Shown: positions 1-5,688 of the stretch, one piece after another
How the letters are laid out: every line of letters starts with the position of its first letter
Numbering within the stretch: the stretch's first letter is position 1
Assembly: GCA_001873075.1 (NCBI GenBank)
Contig: MNYL01000034.1
Span: 1 to 5,688 of the forward strand
Origin: Fibrobacteres bacterium CG2_30_45_31
Lineage (GTDB): Bacteria; Fibrobacterota; Fibrobacteria; Fibrobacterales; Fibrobacteraceae
Length of the DNA stretch: 5,688 bases
Direction of reading: 5' to 3'
Translations under genes and position numbers: made by a program
Notes under the pieces: generated by a model
Told to the model about the DNA's origin: nothing
Seen by the model: the letters and a program-made list of their open reading frames with translations, nothing else
The model's database searches: none

Positions 1-1460
1 TCGAACATATTCGCAATAAGTTCATTGGTACGATCTACAGCGAGCGTAAATTGAATTAAATCATTGGTGCCAATACTGAAAAAATCGACTTCTTTAGCAA
101 TGGCATCCACCATCATCACGGCCGCAGGAACTTCAATCATCGCGCCAATTTTAATCTCTGGAAATTCCAACCCTTGTTCTGTTAATTCGTTGCGGCATTC
201 CTGGAAAAGTGCTTTCGCCGCACGCAACTCATTGAGGCCCGAGATCATAGGAAACATAATGCGGAGGTTGCCCTCTTTGCTCGCCAGCAGAAGTGCTTTG
301 AGCTGTTCCTTAAAGAGATCCTTGCGGTCTAAGCAAACGCGAATAGAACGCCAGCCCATAAACGGATTGGCTTCATCAGTTGCTGAAATATCTGAGACTA
401 GTTTGTCACCACCCGCGTCCAATGTGCGAATCACGACAGGATAAGGTTTCAGTGTTCGCAGAATGTAACTGTAAGCCTCTGCTTGTTCTTCACAAGTCGG
501 CGTCCCTTTACGGAAAAACAAAAATTCAGAACGATAGAGACCAATGCCAGAGGCTCCAAAATCGAGCACATTGTCTGCTTCGAGGGGGAGCTCTATGTTC
601 GCATGCAACGTCACATACTTGCCGTCACGCGTCATGGGTTCCAATTGGCGCATGGTGAAAAGTTCTTGCTTTTGTTTAATAAACACAGCAAGCTTTTCTT
701 CATAGTGGCGGATATCTTCATCATTTGGGTTGATAATGACCATGCCGCCAGTGCCGTTAATCAGAATCGTATCACCAGGCTCTATCAGCACGGAAACATT
801 GCGAAGACCAGAGACGGCTGGAATCTGCATGGAACGAGCCAAAATGGAAATGTGGCTTGTTCGTCCACCGGAGTCTGTGGCAAAACCAATGACTTCTTCT
901 TTCTTAAGAGAAATTAAGGTGCTGGGACTCAATTCGTGAGCGACAATCACGGTGCCAGAGGTTGTCGTTAAATTTTCAATGACAGGACCAGAATCATCAA
1001 GGGCCGCGAGGAGGCGGTTGTAGAGGTCGCGAAGATCCATGGCTCTTTCGCGCATCAATTCTGATTTGCTTTTCTCAAATTCAGCGATGAGCTCTTTGAT
1101 CTTGCTGTGAACGGCCCAGCGCGCGTTCATGCCTTCTTTTTTCACTCTGTCCAAGATGGAATTCACCAACGTTGGGTCTTTCAAAATCATAAGATGGGCA
1201 TCAAAAATGCGCGCTTCATTAACGCCCAATCTTTCGACCGTTGCCACTTTTAAATTGGTTATTTCTCGAACGGTATTGTTGAGTGCTTTTAAGAAAAGCT
1301 GTTCTTCGTGGGCGAGACGTTCCCGTGGAAGTTTTTCTTCGGAAATAGTAATAGAACGGTTGGCAATAGCTTGAATAGGCCCCATGGCATAGCCAGGAGA
1401 TGCCGCCACCCCTACCAAAACGGTTCGAGGCCTAATTGGCTTCTTCGTTGAAGTTGTCAT
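1..1460 (-). CDS. ptsI: PTS enzyme I (phosphoenolpyruvate-protein phosphotransferase), C-terminus cut by window edge
   Basis: Cytoplasmic enzyme I takes phosphate from phosphoenolpyruvate onto a histidine and passes it to HPr. About 486 residues are visible; by comparison with E. coli EI (575 residues) roughly 100 C-terminal residues, including the active-site cysteine region, lie beyond the left edge. Seen in order: N-terminal VGVAASPG (about residues 16-23); the phosphohistidine motif TDSGGRTSHISILAR with His203; GLYRSEF with the PEP-binding Arg310; TLDAGGDK; NPFMGWRSIR; IMFPMI; GAMIEVPAA; and FFSIGTNDLIQFTLAVDR near the edge. All match the family. The chosen ATG (1458-1460) gives an N-terminus MTTSTKKPIRPRTV and overlaps ptsH by 29 bp, with only a weak GGA upstream. 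A TTG at 1416-1418 would instead start just after ptsH and put the histidine at 189, as in E. coli. The identity is certain; the start is not. Directly downstream of ptsH, it is surely co-transcribed with it. Confidence 0.96.
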   Translation of the reverse strand, partial: MTTSTKKPIRPRTVLVGVAASPGYAMGPIQAIANRSITISEEKLPRERLAHEEQLFLKALNNTVREITNLKVATVERLGVNEARIFDAHLMILKDPTLVNSILDRVKKEGMNARWAVHSKIKELIAEFEKSKSELMRERAMDLRDLYNRLLAALDDSGPVIENLTTTSGTVIVAHELSPSTLISLKKEEVIGFATDSGGRTSHISILARSMQIPAVSGLRNVSVLIEPGDTILINGTGGMVIINPNDEDIRHYEEKLAVFIKQKQELFTMRQLEPMTRDGKYVTLHANIELPLEADNVLDFGASGIGLYRSEFLFFRKGTPTCEEQAEAYSYILRTLKPYPVVIRTLDAGGDKLVSDISATDEANPFMGWRSIRVCLDRKDLFKEQLKALLLASKEGNLRIMFPMISGLNELRAAKALFQECRNELTEQGLEFPEIKIGAMIEVPAAVMMVDAIAKEVDFFSIGTNDLIQFTLAVDRTNELIANMF

Positions 1461-1704
1461 GGAAAAGTTGTTCCAATTGCACCATAATATCTTGTTCGTC
1501 GTCACCAGAAACTTCGAATTGCACGCTAGAACCCGGGGTAATAGCGAGCATCATCACATTCAAAATGCTTTTCGCATTAGCACGAGTTCCATCATAAACG
1601 ATTGTGACATCACTTTTGGCGCGTCCAGTAATGTTCACAATCATTCCTGCGGGTCTCGCATGAACACCAAGCTTATTGGTGACAGGGATAGACTTAGTAA
1701 TCAT
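1432..1704 (-). CDS. ptsH: Phosphocarrier protein HPr
   Basis: Small cytoplasmic phosphocarrier that receives phosphate from enzyme I on a histidine and hands it to EIIA proteins. Its 90 residues match the usual HPr length. The active-site motif NKLGVHARPAG places the phosphorylated His at exactly residue 15, with Arg17 and Pro18 behind it. The segment ANAKSILNVMML places a serine at residue 46, the position phosphorylated by HPr kinase/phosphorylase in Firmicutes and in some Gram-negative bacteria; this suggests, without proving, that such a kinase exists in the genome. The start is well supported by a GAGG overlapping the stop of the upstream MCE gene. It lies 6 bp after that gene and is followed by an overlapping ptsI, so translation of the three is probably coupled. 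No EII component is visible, so a transport or a purely regulatory role remains open. Confidence 0.97.
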   Translation of the reverse strand: MITKSIPVTNKLGVHARPAGMIVNITGRAKSDVTIVYDGTRANAKSILNVMMLAITPGSSVQFEVSGDDEQDIMVQLEQLFHDNFNEEAN

Positions 1705-1707
1705 AGG

Positions 1708-1712
1708 TCCTC
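1708..1712 (-). promoter_or_regulatory. Ribosome binding site of ptsH
   Basis: The sequence GAGGA precedes the ptsH ATG, with the GAGG core 4-5 bases from the start codon. It shares bases with the TGA stop of the upstream MCE gene, so ribosomes finishing that gene are delivered onto the ptsH start. It supports residue 1 as the HPr start, which in turn places the key residues at His15 and Ser46. Confidence 0.7.
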
Positions 1713-2619
1713 AAAAGAAGTCTACGTTGATATCTAGGCCGTCTTGGAGAATGACCCGAAAGAGACTATCTGCGGATTCTACGGTCTTGACCAACTCATC
1801 GTGAAGTTCATGATCGTTGAGAAGAATGCCCGCGGTGTTATCCTTGGATTGTAATTTCTCTGTGAGGACCAGGAGACGTTTCGTGACGGTATCTAATTTA
1901 CCGATCACGCCATCTGCGTTTTTAATAAGCCCTTGGGATTCGGTCAAGAGACCCTGAATAGGAGCTTGTGTACTATCCAGAAGGATGTTCACTTTCGTGG
2001 TCGCCGCATTCAAACTGCGGAGGCTGCGTTTGAGCTCTGGATCTGTTTCGTTAACCATCACTAGCAGACGATCTTCTAAATGTTCAGCGTTTTTAACAAG
2101 ACCTTTAAACTGAGCTTGAAACTCAGGAGCGGCGACCGTACTATCCATGACCATCTTGACCGTCTGAATCAAAACTTTGGTGCTATCGAAAAGTTCACCA
2201 GCAAGGCCCAACGCTTCGGCGATACCGGCATCAAAATGCCCTTCAATGGTATCGTTAGGAACAAAATAGGTGAGGGTATCGCCCAAAACCATACCGATTT
2301 GGCGTTCACCCATGATGCCAATGTTCTGGACGCGGACCTCTGAATTTCTGGGGATTTTAACATCAGTGCGCAAACGAATGCGAACCAATACGCGATGGCC
2401 GTTCAAGTAGATGTCTTCTACTTTGCCGAGCTTTACCCCATTCACTTTTACAGGATCGTCCAATGTAAGCGTGCTTACTTGGTTAAAGCGAAGGTAAAAC
2501 GTATTGAATGTCTCGCGTGGATCTTTGTCGTTTAGGAAAAAAAGACCAAAAACGAGCATGATTATGGCGAGTAGGACAATAAGCCCGACAGCAAGGTATA
2601 AACTGGTGTTCTTCTTCAT
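1711..2619 (-). CDS. MCE-domain (MlaD-like) membrane-anchored lipid-transport protein
   Basis: Probably the substrate-binding component of an MCE-type ABC system that moves phospholipids or other lipids between inner and outer membrane. The 302-residue protein starts with a short basic N-terminus and one membrane helix (about 7-29), then an MCE domain (about 38-117). The domain shows PVKVNGVKLGKV (56-67) and IMGERQIGMVLG (102-113), matching the conserved V-x-x-G-x-x-x-G-x-V and G-x-x-G patterns of MlaD/Mce proteins. From about 130 to 302 it is mostly helical and coiled-coil-like, ending in a GILLNDHELHDELVKTV-type segment common in single-MCE proteins. The body should lie in the periplasm. 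The ATG fits the membrane anchor, though no Shine-Dalgarno sequence is visible. The usual MlaE permease and MlaF ATPase genes are not next to it: trmH precedes it and ptsH follows 6 bp later. The exact lipid is unknown. Confidence 0.9.
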   Translation of the reverse strand: MKKNTSLYLAVGLIVLLAIIMLVFGLFFLNDKDPRETFNTFYLRFNQVSTLTLDDPVKVNGVKLGKVEDIYLNGHRVLVRIRLRTDVKIPRNSEVRVQNIGIMGERQIGMVLGDTLTYFVPNDTIEGHFDAGIAEALGLAGELFDSTKVLIQTVKMVMDSTVAAPEFQAQFKGLVKNAEHLEDRLLVMVNETDPELKRSLRSLNAATTKVNILLDSTQAPIQGLLTESQGLIKNADGVIGKLDTVTKRLLVLTEKLQSKDNTAGILLNDHELHDELVKTVESADSLFRVILQDGLDINVDFF

Positions 2620-2673
2620 CGCAGGTAGAAATGTAACATAATGGATTTCTGAAGGAGTGAGCTCATGTCTTTT

Positions 2674-3351
2674 TTACCCTCCAATTCGAGTAATTGGGTT
2701 ATTTTGGTCGATCCCGTTCATGTGCCTATCGTACCAATCCAAAAGCAAAAGCTCCTTTTCTTTTTGAGGGAGGGCATAAAAGTCACGGCCCTTCTTTTGC
2801 ATGAATAAATCGAGATACGTCATCAATACGCCGCCCGCCACAGAGACGTTCATGGACTCTGTAATGCCGTACTGGGGAAGCTTAAATTCACAATCGGCAG
2901 CAGCAAGCGTATCGGGATGATTTCCATGGAATTCACTACCCAAATAAAAAGCCGTGGGTTGGGAAAGGTCCAAATCCAAAACGGAGTTGTTGGTGTTCGT
3001 ACTTGCAACGGCGATTCGGTACCCCTTTTCGCGAAGGCGATTCATGCAATCCATGCGCTTCTTGTAAAGGGTGAGAGTCATCCATTTGAAAGATCCTTTG
3101 AGAATGGATTTGTTAACGCAGTAAGGATTTTCTTCTTCAATCACATGCACATCTTGCAACCCAAAAACTTCCGCTGTGCGAATTACCGCAGAGATATTGT
3201 GTGGATCGAAAAGATCTTCGAGAACCATGCAGAAATGGCGCGTTCTGTGACTTACCACGTTCTCCATCAAGGTACGGCGCCGCTCGGTCACTTGTGGATA
3301 AAAGGCTTCCAGTTGAGCTTGAATTTCGGGGGAAGAATAGGTTTCAAACAT
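2674..3351 (-). CDS. trmH: SpoU/TrmH-family RNA 2'-O-methyltransferase, probably tRNA (Gm18)
   Basis: SPOUT-class enzyme that transfers a methyl group from S-adenosylmethionine to a ribose 2'-OH, most likely at G18 of tRNA. All three SpoU motifs are present in its 225 residues: motif 1 DPHNISAVIRTAEVFG with Asn52 and the catalytic-type Arg58; motif 2 FYLGSEFHG (136-143), with Glu140; and motif 3 SMNVSVAGG (166-174), which forms part of the cofactor-binding knot. The length and the C-terminal helical extension resemble E. coli TrmH (229 residues) more than the longer rRNA enzyme RlmB, which has an extra N-terminal RNA-binding domain. Substrate choice is therefore inferred from architecture. 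The ATG overlaps the upstream stop by one base (TAATG) and has a GAAGGA 9 bases upstream, indicating translational coupling to the secreted unknown gene. Confidence 0.88.
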   Translation of the reverse strand: MFETYSSPEIQAQLEAFYPQVTERRRTLMENVVSHRTRHFCMVLEDLFDPHNISAVIRTAEVFGLQDVHVIEEENPYCVNKSILKGSFKWMTLTLYKKRMDCMNRLREKGYRIAVASTNTNNSVLDLDLSQPTAFYLGSEFHGNHPDTLAAADCEFKLPQYGITESMNVSVAGGVLMTYLDLFMQKKGRDFYALPQKEKELLLLDWYDRHMNGIDQNNPITRIGG

Positions 3352-4304
3352 TAGGGGCGTTCCTTCGGTTGCTTAAAAATAAGCGGCGTTTCTGTTATAA
3401 AAACAGGCTTTTTCTTTTTGTTCTTCATTTCGCTGTTTTTGAGTTCATCGCCGAGAGTCCAAGGTTCCCCGCCTGCAACTTCAAGGAATTCTTTGAGTTG
3501 TTCTTTATAGGGGGACGTTTTAAGTATGGAATCCTGTTCAATGGGCTTATGATCGCCTTTTGCATAGCGTGCGGAAGCTTCAGCGATATTTTCAACAATC
3601 TCACTGATTTTGTCGTTAACAACCGTCTTAAATACGCTCATTTGCATAATGGAATTTAAAACCGAATTGGCGGGGAAAACAATGGCCGTAAGTTTATAGG
3701 TGACATGGTTTTTATCGAAAGGGTACAAATCAATAAATGCGACAGCGAGTCCATGAAGTTGCCAGCGAAGAATTTTCGCTCGACCGCTACCATAAAATAC
3801 ATTCCGGTATCCTTTATACATGCCTGCGCTATCTTGCAAAACCCAATAGAAATTTCCATTAAGACTCCCGCCATTCGTGCCGCTGAACGTGCGTTTATCG
3901 CGAGAATCATAATTGATATGATAGGCTGTCCCTTGATAGGCATTCACCAACTTGGTAGTAAATGGAAAATGATCGAATAGATAACTCATCATGTCGCCAC
4001 TGACGGGGAGAACCCCTGTGTTAACGTAAACGGCACGATATCTTTTGCCAAGCTTCTTGTAAATCTCTTGGGCAATAGAAGAGTATGGGTTTAATCCACG
4101 ATTTTTAAGCTCATAAAAAGGGCCACAGAATTCGGCATCATACTCGACTTTCGGTAAGGGCATTTTATCTTGTTCTGAACACTCGGCAAGATCAACTGCA
4201 AGACAGTGCTTTGCACTCGAACACATGGCGCGAACGTCCTCATTTTCATCAGCGAAAACGGAGGTCGTGAGAATGAGCAGGAAAAGAAACAGCCAATACT
4301 TCAT
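3351..4304 (-). CDS. Secreted protein of unknown function with four clustered cysteines
   Basis: I do not recognise the family. The 317-residue product has a clear N-terminal signal peptide: Lys2, a hydrophobic core (about 3-14) and a likely cleavage after SVFA (residue 18), with no lipobox cysteine, so it is probably periplasmic or exported. Its only four cysteines (28, 34, 42, 60) all lie early in the mature protein, suggesting two disulfides. Residues about 75-245 alternate predicted strands rich in aromatic residues (for example AYHINY, NFYWVLQD, VAFIDLYPF, VTYKLTAIVFP) and finish in a long amphipathic helix (about 224-248). That order, with an early GDMMSYLFDHFPF segment, recalls START/SRPBCC-type ligand-binding folds, but this is inference only. 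The C-terminus is Lys-rich (KNKKKK, 294-299) and probably disordered. It starts 11 bp after the M16 gene without a clear Shine-Dalgarno sequence and overlaps trmH by one base. Confidence 0.85.
   Translation of the reverse strand: MKYWLFLFLLILTTSVFADENEDVRAMCSSAKHCLAVDLAECSEQDKMPLPKVEYDAEFCGPFYELKNRGLNPYSSIAQEIYKKLGKRYRAVYVNTGVLPVSGDMMSYLFDHFPFTTKLVNAYQGTAYHINYDSRDKRTFSGTNGGSLNGNFYWVLQDSAGMYKGYRNVFYGSGRAKILRWQLHGLAVAFIDLYPFDKNHVTYKLTAIVFPANSVLNSIMQMSVFKTVVNDKISEIVENIAEASARYAKGDHKPIEQDSILKTSPYKEQLKEFLEVAGGEPWTLGDELKNSEMKNKKKKPVFITETPLIFKQPKERP
3361..3366 (-). promoter_or_regulatory. Ribosome binding site of trmH
   Basis: GAAGGA lies 9 bases before the trmH ATG and inside the last codons of the upstream secreted-protein gene. 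Together with the TAATG stop/start overlap, it supports this trmH start and implies re-initiation or coupled translation. Confidence 0.6.
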
Positions 4305-4315
4305 TGTTTTCAGAC

Positions 4316-5688
4316 TCAGTGGCGGAAATCAAGACTGTCTAAAGGAATCAAAGTAAAGGGGCCCACTGCTTTGAGTTTGTCGGCAGGGCCTACAATAGAA
4401 ATGCTCATTTTGGCAGGGTCAAAATACTTGGCGATCATCGCTTTGATTTGCTCTGGGGTAATCGCATTAATTTCTTTTACATAATCAAGATAGTGATCGA
4501 AGCTTTTCCCGAGCATTTCACCTTCAGCAAAAATTAAGGTGGTATTTTCGGGAGAATCAAAAAGGCTCGGTAAACTTTCGATCAATGATTTCTTTGCCAA
4601 AGAAAGTTCCTCTGCGGTGGGCCCCTCTTTCGCGAGCTTTTGAATTTCTTCAAAAATAAGTTTCATCGCAAAAGGCGCACTTTCCACTTTTGTTTGCAAA
4701 GAAATAGTGGTGAGACCCACATCATAATAGTCATTTTCAACGGAACTTTGAACGCTATAAGCGAGGCCTTCATCAGAACGCACGCGGGTGGTTAAACGCG
4801 ATGAAAAACTACCGCCTCCGAGAATAAAACTTGCGACAGCGGCAGGGTAATAATCCGGGTGAGGGCGCTTTACAAAAGGCTGACTCATCGATATATTCGC
4901 TTGGGTAATATCCTTATTCACCACATAAATCCCGGGCTTTGCGACAAATTCTAACGGTGGCAGGGGCTTTACTGATTTTGCCTTTTCGACGTTCCATTCA
5001 GCAAAGTATTTCTTAAGAAGCACTACCATGGAATCTTTCTCAAAATCTCCAGAGATTGCAAAAATAATACGGTTGGGCGCAAATTTTCCTTGGGCGAATT
5101 TCACAAGATCTTTTTGAGATACGGCCTTGTATTCCTTATCGTTCGCATCCCAAAGTCTCGGGTGTGGGCGGTAATTCACATAAGCGTGCAATGCCCCTAA
5201 AACATTACCGGGGGTGTCGTAACGATGTTCGTAGGCATTCACAAAAGCCTTTTTTTGAATTTCTAAAGGTTCTTTTTCAAATGCAGGGGTAAGAAACACT
5301 TTCTTTGCTAAGGGCAACATTTCAAGAAAATTTTTGGAGAGACAATCTACGGAAAAGGAACTCTCGAAAGTGGAAATATCCCCGGAAATGTCAGCACTGA
5401 TAAACTCAAGGGAGTCATCGAGGGCTTTTGCAGAGATTCCCTTCGCGCCGCCTCTACGAAACATCGTAGAGAGAATGTCTAAGGCTGCTTGATCTTCGAG
5501 TTTATCGGGGACAGTACTTTCCCTGAAGAAGACGGTAAAGTGAACCAGAGGCAACGTGCGGTCTTCAATCACATAGCCTGTAATGCTATCCGAAATGACC
5601 ACGCGAGATTCTTTCGGCTGGGGTGCCACATACTGGAATTCAGGGAAATGAAGATCTCGGTAACTCGTGGGAATCACCGCTTTTTGTT
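4316..5688 (-). CDS. M16-family (insulinase-like) peptidase homologue lacking the zinc motif; N-terminus cut by window edge
   Basis: The fold is that of M16B peptidases: two homologous halves of about 220 residues, numbered here from the in-frame GTG at 5675-5677. The second half carries SSRLTTRVRSDEGLAYSV, the conserved R/Y substrate-carboxylate motif (Arg300, Tyr307). In the first half, where HxxEH should bind zinc, the aligned residues appear to be DILST (67-71), and the distal glutamate region reads FVNAYEHRYDTP without the expected Glu pair. The protein is thus probably a non-catalytic M16 subunit that works with an active partner, as in bacterial M16B heterodimers and the mitochondrial processing peptidase. 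The frame stays open through the GTG to the right edge (codons for Gln-Lys-Ala precede it) and the GTG has no Shine-Dalgarno sequence, so the true start, probably with a signal peptide, lies outside. A periplasmic location is inferred. The stop is 11 bp before the secreted unknown gene. Confidence 0.88.
   Translation of the reverse strand, partial: QKAVIPTSYRDLHFPEFQYVAPQPKESRVVISDSITGYVIEDRTLPLVHFTVFFRESTVPDKLEDQAALDILSTMFRRGGAKGISAKALDDSLEFISADISGDISTFESSFSVDCLSKNFLEMLPLAKKVFLTPAFEKEPLEIQKKAFVNAYEHRYDTPGNVLGALHAYVNYRPHPRLWDANDKEYKAVSQKDLVKFAQGKFAPNRIIFAISGDFEKDSMVVLLKKYFAEWNVEKAKSVKPLPPLEFVAKPGIYVVNKDITQANISMSQPFVKRPHPDYYPAAVASFILGGGSFSSRLTTRVRSDEGLAYSVQSSVENDYYDVGLTTISLQTKVESAPFAMKLIFEEIQKLAKEGPTAEELSLAKKSLIESLPSLFDSPENTTLIFAEGEMLGKSFDHYLDYVKEINAITPEQIKAMIAKYFDPAKMSISIVGPADKLKAVGPFTLIPLDSLDFRH

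Noticed and set aside
64..939. Several plus-strand open frames of 69-144 codons
   Set aside because: They lie antisense to ptsI, whose minus-strand frame carries every enzyme I motif; their translations show no domain or credible start context.
1459..1737. Plus-strand open frame of 92 codons opposite ptsH
   Set aside because: It is fully explained as the shadow of HPr, which has exact His15 and Ser46 positions and a good ribosome binding site.
2917..3659. Overlapping plus-strand open frames of 145 and 152 codons
   Set aside because: They are antisense to trmH and the secreted-protein gene, both with strong motif or signal-peptide support; no recognisable protein features.
3656..3943. Minus-strand open frame of 95 codons inside the secreted-protein gene
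   Set aside because: It is out of frame with a longer gene that has a signal peptide and coupled downstream start; composition looks like a shadow frame.
4305..4315. Terminator or promoter between the M16 gene and the secreted-protein gene
   Set aside because: Only 11 bases separate them and no hairpin or promoter elements can be seen.
5675..5677. GTG as the real start of the M16 gene
   Set aside because: The frame is open upstream to the window edge, no Shine-Dalgarno precedes the GTG, and a product starting there would lack the signal peptide expected for this family in such a context.

Overview
The window holds six closely packed genes, all read from the minus strand, so in transcription order they run from high to low coordinates. 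In that order they are: an M16-like zinc-peptidase homologue cut by the right edge, a secreted protein of unknown function, a TrmH/SpoU-type RNA 2'-O-methyltransferase, a membrane-anchored MCE (MlaD-like) protein, the phosphocarrier HPr (ptsH), and PTS enzyme I (ptsI), cut by the left edge. Gaps are 11 bp, a 1 bp overlap, 54 bp, 6 bp and a likely 29 bp overlap. This looks like one or two transcription units, with the 54 bp gap ahead of the MCE gene as the only obvious place for a break. I see no rRNA, tRNA, CRISPR array, insertion sequence, sizeable repeat or convincing terminator, and no gene-free stretch over 300 bp.

The organism is a Gram-negative (diderm) bacterium of moderate GC. The MCE protein implies lipid traffic between two membranes. 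HPr has both His15 and a Ser46 site of the HPr-kinase type. Only two starts (ptsH, trmH) carry a clear Shine-Dalgarno sequence. A member of the Fibrobacterota or a related FCB-type lineage would fit, but that is an impression from protein style, not a proof.

HPr and enzyme I form the first two steps of a phosphoenolpyruvate-dependent phosphorelay. No EII sugar permease is present here, so transport versus regulation cannot be decided. The MCE protein would work in phospholipid transport, yet its usual ATPase and permease partners are not in the window. The M16 homologue lacks the zinc-binding HxxEH motif and is probably a non-catalytic partner. The unknown secreted protein, with four clustered cysteines and a possible START/SRPBCC-like fold, is the least explained gene.

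Overall this is mostly housekeeping sequence. I did not find a convincing novel multi-gene system. The points most worth checking are the degenerate M16 protein, the secreted unknown, and the MCE-HPr-EI gene order.
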